DNA of 64,000 bases from Sphingobacteriales bacterium (GCA_016721245.1 JADKIQ010000025.1:372001-436000), one strand, 5' to 3'; shown: positions 28,998 through 37,671, counted from the stretch's first letter. Numbers and translations are program-made. The notes: generated by a model not told the origin, from the sequence alone.

Positions 28998-31013
28998 TTA
29001 TAGTTTATGTTTTTCCACCTCAATAATAGAAAAATCGTTTTTCTCAATTCTTTTAAAGTTTCCACTATTGTTTATACTTATAACTTCATAATCAGTGGGT
29101 ACTTTCAGGAATATCTTTACTTCATTCAGCACACCTTCCGCCCATTCCAGTTCCACCTTGTTTCCGCTGAGGTATATATTTTCAATTTCCGTGCCAGAAA
29201 AAAAGTGTCCTTTACTGCCGGCAACAGCAAATGGGGTATAACCTACCGTCAGATAGCATTTAGAACTGTGTTTAGGTATCTCAATCACTTTATCCCCTTT
29301 TACCAAATCTTCTTTTACATTGTCAAAAAACAGGTTATTGGGTAGTTTATACATTTTCGGAGCATCACTCACGTTCAATAATGCCAGATAATACTTGTCT
29401 TTAATTCTGAAATTGATGGTATAAAAATTATCCTGAAAATTCACCTGCACATCCTGCACAGGCATCAGCGGGAAAATAGATTTATACCAATACAATTGCT
29501 CTTCGTCGTATTCTGCAATATTATCTGAGGTAAACAACAAATGTCCAAACAATAAGTTTGCCAGCAATAAAGAATATTTTTCTTCAAAAGACAGTACATT
29601 TTTATTATTGCGCAGGATAAATACATCAGGATCGTTCCAGAACCATTTGCCGGAAAGATGACGACGCGAAATGGTATTGTGAATCGCATTCAGTACGGAT
29701 GGCCGCTCGCGTGCACGTATCCATTTCAGAATAGAAAAATCCCAGCTCAAGTGTATATCAGGTCCGATTCTGCAATACTCTGTAGTACCATTTGCCGGAC
29801 TTAACGGAACGCCGCAGCCTAATATCATTTTATCACCCACACATTCCCGTAAAAAATTCATGGCATCCTGCATCACCTGCCCGCGCGATTTTCCGTTTCT
29901 CGCCACTAAAGCTGTTCCATATAAGAAATCCAGCTTCACCAGATCAAAATTCCATTCGTGTAAGATGGTATGAAATACTTTTTTCAGATATGCCCGCACT
30001 TCTTCGTTGTACACATCCAGCGCGTAAAACCAGTAACTCCACATCGGATTAAAACCAATCTTTAAAAAACTACCATCTTTATTTTTTAAAATCCAGTCCG
30101 GTTTCTCTCTAACAATAAAAGAATCTTTTTCACAGGCTAATGGTGCCAGCCACAAACCTGCCTTTACGTTTTGTGCATGTATTTTATCGACAATGCCCGT
30201 CAATCCATTCGGAAATTTCTTATCGAAATTCAGCCAGTCGCCTACTGCTTTCTGCCAGCCGTCGTCAATCTGAAAAATCTCAATCGGCACTTTATTATTC
30301 ACAAAAGCATTCAGGTTGTCTTCAATGATTTTTTCGGAGATATTGGTATAATAATAATACCAGCTGGTCCAACCGATAGCAGGTTTTGCATTAATGGGTT
30401 TCAATTGTTGTGCTTCAAAATAATTCTGAAAACACATCCATTCATAAGACTGCGCAGAGAAAACGTCCATCAATACCAGTTCTTCTGTAACAGCTAAGCC
30501 TTTACAGTCTTTTATTATCTGCATTTTATTTTCGACACCATGATGTTCAAAGATGGTATATCCATTTGCATCATTTAAAGAACCAATAAAAAATACTTTA
30601 CGTTTCGGTTGTTTTATATAGGTGTAGGTCCAGCTGTGTACCACACCTTTTTTATTTTTGTATTCATACAACATTCCATCGCCGTATGCTTCCCCGATTA
30701 CCTTTACACCTCTGCGCTGTGCTTTCAGTTTTTCCTCTTTGCTGTACATACGCGATTCTGTCCAGGATTGAAACCCATTACAAAAAACACCTTTGGAGGC
30801 AGTATATTCCAGATGTGTTTCAATATAAAAATCCAGTAATTCAATATCTTGCTTTGGAAATAACACTACTTTATAGCGTTTATCATCATTTATGTCTTCC
30901 AGTAAAAACTCTAGTTGAAGATGCTCGTTTTCATGTAATGAAAAATCCGAAGATTTAATTTCATATTCCTGTTGCCGGCATGTGTATTTCAGTAAAAAAT
31001 GTTGGAATCTCAT
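28998..31013 (-). CDS. Alpha-galactosidase, GH36/melibiase-like
   Basis: 671 residues, close to the usual length of compact GH36 enzymes. N-terminal beta-sandwich (1-200), then a TIM barrel beginning at GWTSWYYYYTNISE (near 228), with EIFQIDDGWQ, the nucleophile Asp in LVKLDFLYG and the likely acid/base Asp in RIGPDIHLSW. No signal peptide is visible, so cytoplasmic action on transported alpha-galactosides is likely. A -7 box (TAAATTTG) lies 35 nt upstream. Transport or regulator genes for galactosides are not adjacent; the downstream TPR gene is the only operon partner. Confidence 0.85.
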   Translation of the reverse strand: MRFQHFLLKYTCRQQEYEIKSSDFSLHENEHLQLEFLLEDINDDKRYKVVLFPKQDIELLDFYIETHLEYTASKGVFCNGFQSWTESRMYSKEEKLKAQRRGVKVIGEAYGDGMLYEYKNKKGVVHSWTYTYIKQPKRKVFFIGSLNDANGYTIFEHHGVENKMQIIKDCKGLAVTEELVLMDVFSAQSYEWMCFQNYFEAQQLKPINAKPAIGWTSWYYYYTNISEKIIEDNLNAFVNNKVPIEIFQIDDGWQKAVGDWLNFDKKFPNGLTGIVDKIHAQNVKAGLWLAPLACEKDSFIVREKPDWILKNKDGSFLKIGFNPMWSYWFYALDVYNEEVRAYLKKVFHTILHEWNFDLVKLDFLYGTALVARNGKSRGQVMQDAMNFLRECVGDKMILGCGVPLSPANGTTEYCRIGPDIHLSWDFSILKWIRARERPSVLNAIHNTISRRHLSGKWFWNDPDVFILRNNKNVLSFEEKYSLLLANLLFGHLLFTSDNIAEYDEEQLYWYKSIFPLMPVQDVQVNFQDNFYTINFRIKDKYYLALLNVSDAPKMYKLPNNLFFDNVKEDLVKGDKVIEIPKHSSKCYLTVGYTPFAVAGSKGHFFSGTEIENIYLSGNKVELEWAEGVLNEVKIFLKVPTDYEVISINNSGNFKRIEKNDFSIIEVEKHKL

Positions 31014-31048
31014 AAATGGTATTGCTCTAAAAAATGATATCTTGCAGA

Positions 31049-31056
31049 CAAATTTA
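31049..31056 (-). promoter_or_regulatory. -7 box of the alpha-galactosidase gene
   Basis: Minus-strand TAAATTTG, exact TAnnTTTG match, about 35 nt before the ATG; no convincing -33 element. Confidence 0.45.
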
Positions 31057-31118
31057 CTAAAATGAGCATAAGTGTTTGCATACTATTACATAAATGATTT
31101 ACTGCAACTTCTTCCTAA

Positions 31119-31136
31119 GTTCCGAATATTCGGAAC
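31119..31136. promoter_or_regulatory. Perfect 18-bp palindrome, candidate repressor operator
   Basis: GTTCCGAATATTCGGAAC is identical to its reverse complement. It lies 37 bp before the start of the hydroxyacyl-CoA dehydrogenase gene, in the divergent control region. Length and symmetry suit a TetR-type dimer. Confidence 0.5.
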
Positions 31137-31173
31137 GGAATGCTCCATTACAAACATCAAAAAATAAGATAAA

Positions 31174-32070
31174 ATGTCCATCAAAAACATTACCGTCATC
31201 GGTTCAGGCACTATGGGTAACGGAATTGCACATGTTTGTGCGCAGTTTGGTTATCAGGTTTCGCTTGTAGATATCGCTCAAACTGCCTTAGATAAAGCCA
31301 TAGTAACCATTACTAAAAATTTAGACCGACAAGTACAAAAAGGTGCTATAACGGAAGAAGTGAAACAACAGACCCTGAAAAACATACAAACATTCACTTC
31401 TGTGAAGGATTGTGCAGGCAGCAGTGATTTAGTAATTGAGGCGGCTTCTGAGAATGCAGTGATAAAAGAAAAAATATTTCGCGAACTGGATGAGATTTGT
31501 GCACCGCACTGCATTTTAGCGAGTAACACTTCTTCCATTTCCATTACAAAAATCGGTGCCTGCACCAAACGTCCGGATAAAGTGATCGGTATGCATTTCA
31601 TGAATCCGGTACCGGTGATGAAGCTGGTGGAAGTGATTCGCGGATATGCCACCAGCAATGAAACGAACAATTTAGTATTTGAAGTTTCTAAAGCCTTGCA
31701 AAAGATTCCGGTAGAAGTGAACGACTATCCGGGATTTGTAGCAAACCGGATTTTGATGCCGATGATTAATGAAGCGATTTATTCGTTGTACGAAGGCGTG
31801 GCGGGTGTATATGAAATTGACACGGTGATGAAACTCGGTATGGCGCATCCGATGGGACCGTTGCAATTAGCCGATTTCATCGGGTTGGATGTTTGCCTGG
31901 CCATCTTACGAGTGCTGCACGAAGGCTTCGGAAATCCGAAATATGCGCCATGTCCTTTGCTAGTGAATATGGTAACTGCCGGCTATTTAGGTGCTAAAAG
32001 CGGCGAAGGCTTCTATAAATACGAGGCAGGAAGCAAAGAACTGGTGGTGAGTGGAATGTTTTTGAAATAG
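31174..32070 (+). CDS. 3-hydroxyacyl-CoA (3-hydroxybutyryl-CoA) dehydrogenase
   Basis: 298 residues. NAD-binding Rossmann motif GSGTMGNGIAHVCAQ at the N-terminus, catalytic-site segments SNTSSISI and HFMNPVPVMKLVEVI (catalytic His and the Asn/Pro motif), NDYPGFVANRILMP linking to the C-terminal dimerisation domain with MGPLQLADFIGLD. Oxidises L-3-hydroxyacyl-CoA with NAD+ in beta-oxidation or butyrate/PHB metabolism (Hbd/PaaH type). Stand-alone enzyme without hydratase fusion. A perfect palindrome just upstream suggests regulation by a ligand-responsive repressor. Confidence 0.92.
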   Translation: MSIKNITVIGSGTMGNGIAHVCAQFGYQVSLVDIAQTALDKAIVTITKNLDRQVQKGAITEEVKQQTLKNIQTFTSVKDCAGSSDLVIEAASENAVIKEKIFRELDEICAPHCILASNTSSISITKIGACTKRPDKVIGMHFMNPVPVMKLVEVIRGYATSNETNNLVFEVSKALQKIPVEVNDYPGFVANRILMPMINEAIYSLYEGVAGVYEIDTVMKLGMAHPMGPLQLADFIGLDVCLAILRVLHEGFGNPKYAPCPLLVNMVTAGYLGAKSGEGFYKYEAGSKELVVSGMFLK

Positions 32071-32117
32071 TCTTTGTAAATACAAAACCAGACTTCATAT
32101 TAAAAATAGTTTCAATG

Positions 32118-32137
32118 TTAACAAAATGTTTTGTTAA
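32118..32137. repeat. Near-continuous palindrome between hbd-like gene and M43 protease
   Basis: TTAACAAAA / TTTTGTTAA, 9-bp arms with a 2-nt centre; placed just before the protease promoter, without a T-run. Confidence 0.45.
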
Positions 32138-32141
32138 AAAA

Positions 32142-32172
32142 TTGGATTTTCTAAAACCGTTTCCTAAATTCG
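32142..32172 (+). promoter_or_regulatory. Promoter of the M43 protease gene
   Basis: TTG at 32142-32144, 20-bp spacer, then TAAATTCG at 32165-32172, close to the -33/-7 consensus; leader of about 30 nt. Confidence 0.4.
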
Positions 32173-32209
32173 ATTTACGTAAACAAATTTTAAACTCAAA
32201 AATGTTAAA

Positions 32210-33181
32210 ATGAAGAAACTAATTTTAATTAGCTCGGCGGTAGCTATGTTGTTTTCCGCTTGTCAAAAAAACAGTTTAATTAACACAGACACACCTTCTG
32301 CTATCACTCAAAGAAGTTGTGGATCCATGGAAGTCTTGGCTGAACAAATGAAAGCTGATCCAACTCTGGAATCTAGTATGAGTGCATATGAGGCTGTTGT
32401 ACAAAACAATATTAAAGCAATTGAAAACGGAACGTCTAATTACAGACTGGTTAACGGTGTGATTGAAATACCTGTAGTTGTGAATGTATTATACAGAACT
32501 ACAGCTGAGAATATTTCTCAGGCACAGATTCAGTCTCAGATTGATGTATTAAATGAGGACTTTAATGCTACCAACGCTGATTTCACAAAAGTGCCATCTA
32601 CCTTCTCTGCTGTTAAAGCGAATGTAGGTATCCGCTTTGTGTTAGATCAGGTTATCAGAAAATCTACTACTAAAACATCCTGGAAAACAGATGATGCCAT
32701 GAAAAAATCTACTAAAGGTGGTATCAATCCAACTACTCCAACAACTAAATTAAACCTTTGGGTTTGTACATTAAGCGGTGGTATCTTAGGTTATGCTCAA
32801 TTTCCGGGTGGTGCTTCTGCTACAGACGGTGTGGTTATCTTAAACACAGGCTTTGGCCGCACAGGTACTGCTGCTGCTCCTTACAACAAAGGAAGAACAG
32901 CTACACACGAAGTGGGTCACTGGTTAAATTTACGCCATATCTGGGGTGATGCAACTTGCGGTTCTGACTTAGTAAACGATACACCATTACACAACACTGC
33001 TAATTACGGTTGCCCTGCTGCTGGTCATAAATCAACTTGTTCCGGTACACCAATCGAAATGACGATGAACTATATGGATTATACAGACGATGCATGTATG
33101 TACATGTTCTCTGCAGGTCAAAAAGCAAGAATCTTAGCTACATTTGCAACAGGTGGCCCAAGAGCTACTTTCGCACAATAA
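32210..33181 (+). CDS. M43-family zinc metalloprotease, lipoprotein
   Basis: 323 residues. Lipobox SAC with Cys18 at the end of the signal peptide, so the protein is probably lipid-anchored. The zinc site is HEVGHWLNLRH followed by IWGD, the extended HExxHxxGxxH signature of metzincins as seen in cytophagalysin/pappalysin-like M43 peptidases; the Met-turn is in EMTMNYMDYTDD. Residues 20-90 form a short propeptide. No T9SS sorting domain at the C-terminus, unlike many relatives. A strong terminator follows, so it is a single-gene unit. Confidence 0.9.
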   Translation: MKKLILISSAVAMLFSACQKNSLINTDTPSAITQRSCGSMEVLAEQMKADPTLESSMSAYEAVVQNNIKAIENGTSNYRLVNGVIEIPVVVNVLYRTTAENISQAQIQSQIDVLNEDFNATNADFTKVPSTFSAVKANVGIRFVLDQVIRKSTTKTSWKTDDAMKKSTKGGINPTTPTTKLNLWVCTLSGGILGYAQFPGGASATDGVVILNTGFGRTGTAAAPYNKGRTATHEVGHWLNLRHIWGDATCGSDLVNDTPLHNTANYGCPAAGHKSTCSGTPIEMTMNYMDYTDDACMYMFSAGQKARILATFATGGPRATFAQ

Positions 33182-33201
33182 GAAATTATAGATTTATATC
33201 T

Positions 33202-33234
33202 AAAAAAGGCTGTTCGTATGAACAGCCTTTTTTT
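33202..33234 (+). terminator. Intrinsic terminator of the M43 protease gene
   Basis: Fourteen-bp stem (AAAAAAGGCTGTTC / GAACAGCCTTTTTT) with GTAT loop and T-run. Confidence 0.9.
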
Positions 33235-33299
33235 ATTGTCTTTTTTTCAGTCTGAATCCGGATTTATGGGATTAATAGATTAACGGATTATTTACCAAA

Positions 33300-34094
33300 T
33301 TAAAATTTGCCCTTTATCACTTTCAACATTGCTGCAGAGATATGGGCATTAGAACCTAAGATCTGCCGTCCGTGCAGCCAGTTCGCTCCACCCTCGAAAT
33401 CAGTAACAACTCCGCCTGCTTCCTGCAAAATCAAGGCACCGGCCGCCACATCCCAGGGCGACAAAGAATATTCAAAAAAGGCATCAAAACGTCCGCAAGC
33501 CGTAAAACACAAATCTATCGCCGCCGAACCTAAACGACGAATTCCCCGAGTATGCGTCATCAGATGTTTGAATACTTCGAGATAATTTTCCAGATAATCA
33601 AAATCATAATAAGGAAAGCCGGTAGCCATCAGACTATCCGAAAGTTTTTCTGTAGTTGAAACCGAAATCTTATTACCATTCAAATAGGCTCCGTTATCTT
33701 TAGAGGCATAAAACAACTCATTTCTGTTTAATTCCAGTACTACACCCACTACCATTTCATCCTTATGTTTTAATCCGACAGAAATACCGAATACCGGCAC
33801 CTGATGAATAAAGTTAGTTGTTCCATCCAGCGGATCGATGATCCATTGCCACTCTCCCTGCGTTTGTTCTATCGTATTCTCTTCCGTTAAAAAAGTGGCG
33901 TTGGGAATAATTTGCTGCAATTCCGTCACTAGTATCGTTTCCGATTCTTTGTCTACATACGTCACCAGACTATTTAAGGCTTTCGTCTCAATATCGCTTT
34001 GGTGAATCTTTCCGATTTCACTTTGTATAAAAGCACCCGCACACTGCACAGCCAGTATCGTCTGATGTTGTATGTCTGACAGATTATTTTCCAT
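33300..34094 (-). CDS. Inositol monophosphatase family protein
   Basis: 264 residues. Metal-binding motif DPLDGTTNF and the second motif WDVAAGALILQEAGG, with EENT upstream supplying another metal ligand: the complete Mg2+/Li+-sensitive phosphatase signature. Substrate could be inositol-1-phosphate, 3'-phosphoadenosine phosphate or a sugar phosphate; SuhB/ImpA type is most likely. Overlaps rsmI by 11 nt, so the two genes are translated from one message. Confidence 0.92.
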   Translation of the reverse strand: MENNLSDIQHQTILAVQCAGAFIQSEIGKIHQSDIETKALNSLVTYVDKESETILVTELQQIIPNATFLTEENTIEQTQGEWQWIIDPLDGTTNFIHQVPVFGISVGLKHKDEMVVGVVLELNRNELFYASKDNGAYLNGNKISVSTTEKLSDSLMATGFPYYDFDYLENYLEVFKHLMTHTRGIRRLGSAAIDLCFTACGRFDAFFEYSLSPWDVAAGALILQEAGGVVTDFEGGANWLHGRQILGSNAHISAAMLKVIKGKF

Positions 34095-34800
34095 ATTTCT
34101 CCTTATTGGTTTGGGCTACTTGCTCTTCCTTGCTTTTTCCTTCCATCACCACTACAAATTCGCCTTTAGGTTCTTTTTGTGTAAAATGAAGGATTGCCTC
34201 CGCTACAGTGCCATGAAATGTTTCTTCAAATTTCTTCGTCAGCTCTCTGCTGATGGAAACATTCCGTTCATCTCCGAAATATTCCTTTAGTTCATTCAGC
34301 AATTTTAGCACACGATACGGTGACTCGTAAAACACCACCGTGCGTGTTTCGGCTGCCAACCCCTGTAATCTTTTTTGTCTTCCTTTCTGATGGGGTAAAA
34401 ATCCTTCATATATAAAACGGTCGGTAGGAAAACCTGAATTCACCAGTGCGGGTACAAAGGCGGTGGCACCCGGTAAACACTCCACTTCCACGCCGCTTTT
34501 CAAACATTCTCTTACCAGCAAAAAGCCCGGGTCTGAAATAGCCGGCGTTCCAGCATCAGATACTAATGCCATCACAACACCTGATTTTATTTTATGTACG
34601 ATATTTTCTACCGCTTTATGTTCATTGTCTTTATGGTAAGCCTGCAAGGGCGTGTTAATCATATAATGCTGACATAAGAATCCGGATGTACGGGTATCTT
34701 CCGCTAAAATAAGTTGTACTGATTTTAAGGTTTCGACCGCGCGAAAAGTCATATCCTGCAGGTTGCCGATGGGTGTTGGAACAATGTATAATTTTGACAC
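34084..34800 (-). CDS. rsmI: 16S rRNA (cytidine(1402)-2'-O)-methyltransferase
   Basis: 238 residues, starting SKLYIVPTPIGNLQDMT, the diagnostic RsmI N-terminus. AEDTRTSG, VSDAGTPAISDPG and the LPGATAFVPALVNSG loop form the SAM-binding site of this SPOUT-like/tetrapyrrole methylase fold. It 2'-O-methylates C1402 of 16S rRNA in the decoding centre. GTG start at 34798-34800; this start matches the family exactly. Downstream gene overlaps by 11 nt. Confidence 0.95.
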   Translation of the reverse strand: MSKLYIVPTPIGNLQDMTFRAVETLKSVQLILAEDTRTSGFLCQHYMINTPLQAYHKDNEHKAVENIVHKIKSGVVMALVSDAGTPAISDPGFLLVRECLKSGVEVECLPGATAFVPALVNSGFPTDRFIYEGFLPHQKGRQKRLQGLAAETRTVVFYESPYRVLKLLNELKEYFGDERNVSISRELTKKFEETFHGTVAEAILHFTQKEPKGEFVVVMEGKSKEEQVAQTNKEKYGK

Positions 34801-34889
34801 GTGTTAAAGTTACGAAATGAGCCAAAGGTATGTACACAAAGTTCAAATAAAATATAGCGAATTCTATCTGCACCATTAAAAAAATAAAT

Positions 34890-35468
34890 TTATTCAGAGA
34901 AAATAACTTTAATCAATAAATCATCTAAATAGGAAACCAGATGAAAGGGTCGGTATTTACGCCAGTTGATGTCGGCGTATTTTTCATTGATATTGACATA
35001 ATGATGAATGTTCGATTCAATCATATCCTCGGTAATGTGTTCGCGGAAATTGACAGCCATTATCCAGCCGTCATTATCTTTAATATCCTCGTACCACTCT
35101 TCATAGTATTCGTTGCTTTCACCAAAAAATTGCAATACATTTTCACCGATTAATACAAATTTCGAAATACCGTTTTCAATCAGTATGTCAATCACATCGC
35201 GTTTTAAAAACATAATATCGTTATGAATACAATCATTCCATTCACCGATAAATTCTATGATGGCAGCGCCCTGTTTATAATCTACATACAGCAACTTCAG
35301 GTACAATGTTTCAGAACCGATATAATCCCATTGCGGGTGAATGTAGTAATTATAAATTTTATCCGAAAACTCAAACTCACTGTATTCGCGGCCATAAAAG
35401 GGAGATTTCTCATCTTCTTCAGCGGTATAATAATCGCGCCATTTCCAGTAGGGTTCTAAGGTATGCAT
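34890..35468 (-). CDS. Conserved hypothetical cytoplasmic protein
   Basis: 192 residues, rich in Tyr, Trp, Glu and Asp, no signal or membrane segment. An N-terminal tract (EPYWKWRDYYTAEED) and a central alpha/beta region (MFLKRDVIDILIENGISKFVLIGENV) suggest a small globular domain. I do not recognise a named family with certainty; proteins of this appearance are conserved among Bacteroidota. ATG start; the upstream 60 bp consist of AGTAAGTAATA-type word repeats. Confidence 0.6.
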   Translation of the reverse strand: MHTLEPYWKWRDYYTAEEDEKSPFYGREYSEFEFSDKIYNYYIHPQWDYIGSETLYLKLLYVDYKQGAAIIEFIGEWNDCIHNDIMFLKRDVIDILIENGISKFVLIGENVLQFFGESNEYYEEWYEDIKDNDGWIMAVNFREHITEDMIESNIHHYVNINEKYADINWRKYRPFHLVSYLDDLLIKVIFSE

Positions 35469-35474
35469 TTTAGT

Positions 35475-35503
35475 CGTGAGTAGTAAGTAATAAGTAATAA
35501 GTC
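35475..35503. repeat. Short tandem word repeat (AGTAATA type)
   Basis: GTAGTAAGTAATAAGTAATA-type low-complexity tract directly upstream of the hypothetical gene; three imperfect units. Confidence 0.5.
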
Positions 35504-35533
35504 AATTTATGTTTAAAAACAGAAAAATGCAAA

Positions 35534-36382
35534 TCATTTCTTACTAATAAAATAATCTGCAATATCATCAATCGGTTTGGTGACAAATTTACCCAAGGTA
35601 CATTCAAACTCTGCGGCTACTTTTTCCAGTTCCGGTTTAAAGGTAGTTGCAATGGAACCCACAAAGCCAATCGGATATTCCTGAAAGTTTTCAAAGCAGG
35701 AAACATGGAAATCAAAAAACTCCGTAAACCCTTTCTGTAAGACCACCTGCGCGTAATCCGTCTCTCTGAATTTCGACAAGACAGGTGCAAAGCTTGCCAG
35801 ATAACGGTTGGGCGATGCCTCTTTATACACCAATTGAAAAATGGTATTCTTTTCCAGTTTATATTCACTCAGCAAATACGCTTCTATTTCCTGCGGCAAC
35901 AGATGATATAAGAAATCTCTTAGAATCGTTTTACCAAAATACGCGCCACTCGCCTCATCTCCTAAAATATAGCCGATACCCGCGTACGATTCTACCAAAG
36001 TCTCTCCGTCAAAAAAGATAGAATTAGAACCTGTTCCTAAAATACAGGCGATGCCGGGTTCGCTGCCGCATATGGCATAAGCAGCCGCTTTCATATCGTG
36101 GTCAATTTCTATGGTGGCGTTGGTAAAAATAGATTTCAAAGCCGCTTCCGCCAGTCTGTTTCTCTCCGGACTGGAACAGCCTGCACCAAAGAATTTGATT
36201 TCTTGAACAGTAGGTGCACTTGCCACCAGCTCAGCGTTAGAAAAAATCTTTTGGTAAATTTCTTCATGGTGGTGAATGATGGGATTGATACCTACCGTTT
36301 CAAAATATTTTCTGGATTTTGTGGCCGGATTGTATAACAACCAGGCTGTTTTGGTTGAGCCACTGTCTGCAAATAGAATCAT
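35534..36382 (-). CDS. BadF/BadG/BcrA/BcrD ATPase-family kinase (N-acetylglucosamine kinase-like)
   Basis: 282 residues with the actin-like ATPase fold: phosphate-1 motif DSGSTKTAW at the N-terminus, GAGCSS, and the second phosphate loop LGTGSNSIFFDG followed by GIGYILGDEASGAYFG, which is the hallmark of eukaryote-type GlcNAc kinases and their bacterial relatives. Predicted to phosphorylate an amino sugar (GlcNAc, MurNAc or similar) in the cytoplasm, for peptidoglycan or chitin sugar recycling. ATG at 36380-36382. Confidence 0.82.
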   Translation of the reverse strand: MILFADSGSTKTAWLLYNPATKSRKYFETVGINPIIHHHEEIYQKIFSNAELVASAPTVQEIKFFGAGCSSPERNRLAEAALKSIFTNATIEIDHDMKAAAYAICGSEPGIACILGTGSNSIFFDGETLVESYAGIGYILGDEASGAYFGKTILRDFLYHLLPQEIEAYLLSEYKLEKNTIFQLVYKEASPNRYLASFAPVLSKFRETDYAQVVLQKGFTEFFDFHVSCFENFQEYPIGFVGSIATTFKPELEKVAAEFECTLGKFVTKPIDDIADYFISKK

Positions 36383-36387
36383 AATAA

Positions 36388-36463
36388 GATTTAAGATTTG
36401 GGATTTGAGATTTATTCTTTTAATAATTGGATGACAATTTACGATTTACGATTTATAATTTAC
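36388..36463. repeat. GATTTA-type word repeats in the divergent intergenic region
   Basis: Two clusters of degenerate 7-8 bp words: GATTTAAGATTTGGGATTTG-like (36388-36413) and CAATTTACGATTTACGATTT-like (36435-36463). Confidence 0.5.
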
Positions 36464-36510
36464 ACTGTTCCGTAAATCAATAAAAATTTACAATTGATTT
36501 TTCTTTTACA

Positions 36511-36586
36511 CCTCACCCGGTCGGACAAAGTCCGACCACCCTCTCCAAATGGAGAGGGTGGCTCGTCGAAGACGAGGCGGGTGAGG
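36511..36586. repeat. Cloverleaf-shaped palindromic element (REP-like)
   Basis: Perfect four-stem structure in 76 bp: outer stem CCTCACCCG (36511-36519) with CGGGTGAGG (36578-36586), enclosing three hairpins of 7 bp (GTCGGAC-AAA-GTCCGAC, 36520-36536), 10 bp (36537-36560, loop AAAT) and 6 bp (CTCGTC-GAA-GACGAG, 36562-36576). No mismatch in any stem; only two unpaired bases outside the loops. Not a tRNA. Confidence 0.85.
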
Positions 36587-36672
36587 TTTCTGTAAGATGT
36601 ATTATTTTTATTTCCCAACAAAAACAATTAAGTTTATAGTGATAATAAAATTTATCAAAATAAACTTAGTAT

Positions 36673-37326
36673 ATGGCAAAAACAGCATTATTAGTAGGAG
36701 CCACGGGGTTGGTGGGCGGATTTGTTCTGGAGCAGTTGCTGCAGGATGCCTATTACGACAAGGTAATTGTCTTAAGCAGAAAATCATTGAATAAGCAGCA
36801 TCCGAAGCTGAAAGAAGTGCTGGTTAACTTTGAGCAGCTGGAAAACTATGCTGCCGACATAAAAGCAGACACCGTGTTTTGTTGTTTGGGTACCACCATT
36901 AAAGCAGCCGGTTCGCAGGAAGCCTTTAAGAAAGTAGATTATGAATATCCTTTACGGGTGGCAGAAATTGCTAAACAAAATGGGACTTCCAGTTATTTAT
37001 TAATTACTGCTTTAGGTTCTTCAAAAACATCCATGATATTTTATAACCGCGTGAAAGGTGAAGTGGAAGAAGCCATTGGCAAACTGAACTTTGATGCCTT
37101 TCATATTTTGCAGCCGAGTTTAATTATTGGTGAACGCAAAGAAAGCAGAGCCGGCGAAGGCATTGCACAAAAACTATCTCCGGTATATGATGCCCTGATG
37201 TTTGGCCCCCTGGCAAAATACAAATCCATTAAAGCGGAACAGATAGCCAAAGCAATGCTGCATTATTCCAAAACGGATGCAACAGGAATTTTGCGACATG
37301 AAAGCGATGCATTGCAGAAGATTTAA
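36673..37326 (+). CDS. Atypical SDR / NAD(P)H-binding oxidoreductase (TIP30-like)
   Basis: 217 residues. N-terminal dinucleotide-binding motif GATGLVGGFVLEQLL, a conserved CCLGTTIKAAGS segment, YLLITALGSS and a FYNRVKGEVEEAI active-site-like helix (Tyr and Lys spaced as in extended SDRs), then LQPSLIIGERKESR. This pattern matches the HTATIP2/TIP30-like NAD(P)-binding family; the enzymatic substrate is unknown. Cytoplasmic, 217 residues is the usual size. Confidence 0.8.
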   Translation: MAKTALLVGATGLVGGFVLEQLLQDAYYDKVIVLSRKSLNKQHPKLKEVLVNFEQLENYAADIKADTVFCCLGTTIKAAGSQEAFKKVDYEYPLRVAEIAKQNGTSSYLLITALGSSKTSMIFYNRVKGEVEEAIGKLNFDAFHILQPSLIIGERKESRAGEGIAQKLSPVYDALMFGPLAKYKSIKAEQIAKAMLHYSKTDATGILRHESDALQKI

Positions 37327-37336
37327 ATAATTTTAT

Positions 37337-37344
37337 TATTTTTG
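37337..37344 (+). promoter_or_regulatory. -7 box of the small lipoprotein gene
   Basis: TATTTTTG, exact TAnnTTTG match; predicted start about 12 nt before the ATG at 37363, and it overlaps the alternative TTG start at 37342, arguing against that start. Confidence 0.5.
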
Positions 37345-37362
37345 TATACTAAAAAACAGTTT

Positions 37363-37563
37363 ATGAATAAAGTATTATTTCTGATGATGATTATTGCGAT
37401 AAGCCTTAGCTCTTGTAAAAAAGACTGGTTATGTGAATGTATAAGTGATTCAAGAGAAGTACGTGCAGGCTTTATAGATACAAAACGTAAAGATGCAAAA
37501 GACGCATGTGATCAGATTAAAAATTCATTTTCAGGTTCGGCTGTTACCTGTACATTAAAATAG
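37363..37563 (+). CDS. Small lipoprotein
   Basis: 66 residues. Signal peptide with lipobox SLSSC (Cys about 17) immediately followed by KKDW; the mature part of about 50 residues contains four more Cys (CEC, DACD, VTC), so two disulphides are possible. No family recognised. The ATG at 37363 gives a canonical lipoprotein start and agrees with the -7 box; the in-frame TTG at 37342 would lie inside it. Confidence 0.6.
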   Translation: MNKVLFLMMIIAISLSSCKKDWLCECISDSREVRAGFIDTKRKDAKDACDQIKNSFSGSAVTCTLK

Positions 37564-37671
37564 TTTTCTCTGGTATCTATTTTCTGCCCTCAACGGATTT
37601 TTATTACCCGTTGCCTATGCTGATTTTAAATAATTCTGCACTTTTGCGCCTCTTTCTTAGCATTTAGCTTG

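Noticed and set aside
25254..31013. Polysaccharide utilisation locus (receptor plus GH36)
   Set aside because: No SusD-like lipoprotein, the receptor is on the opposite strand and of the beta-barrel family 3 type, and no sugar regulator is adjacent.
36511..36586. tRNA or tmRNA gene
   Set aside because: The cloverleaf has no anticodon loop of 7, no T loop consensus and stems of the wrong size; the loops are 3-4 nt.
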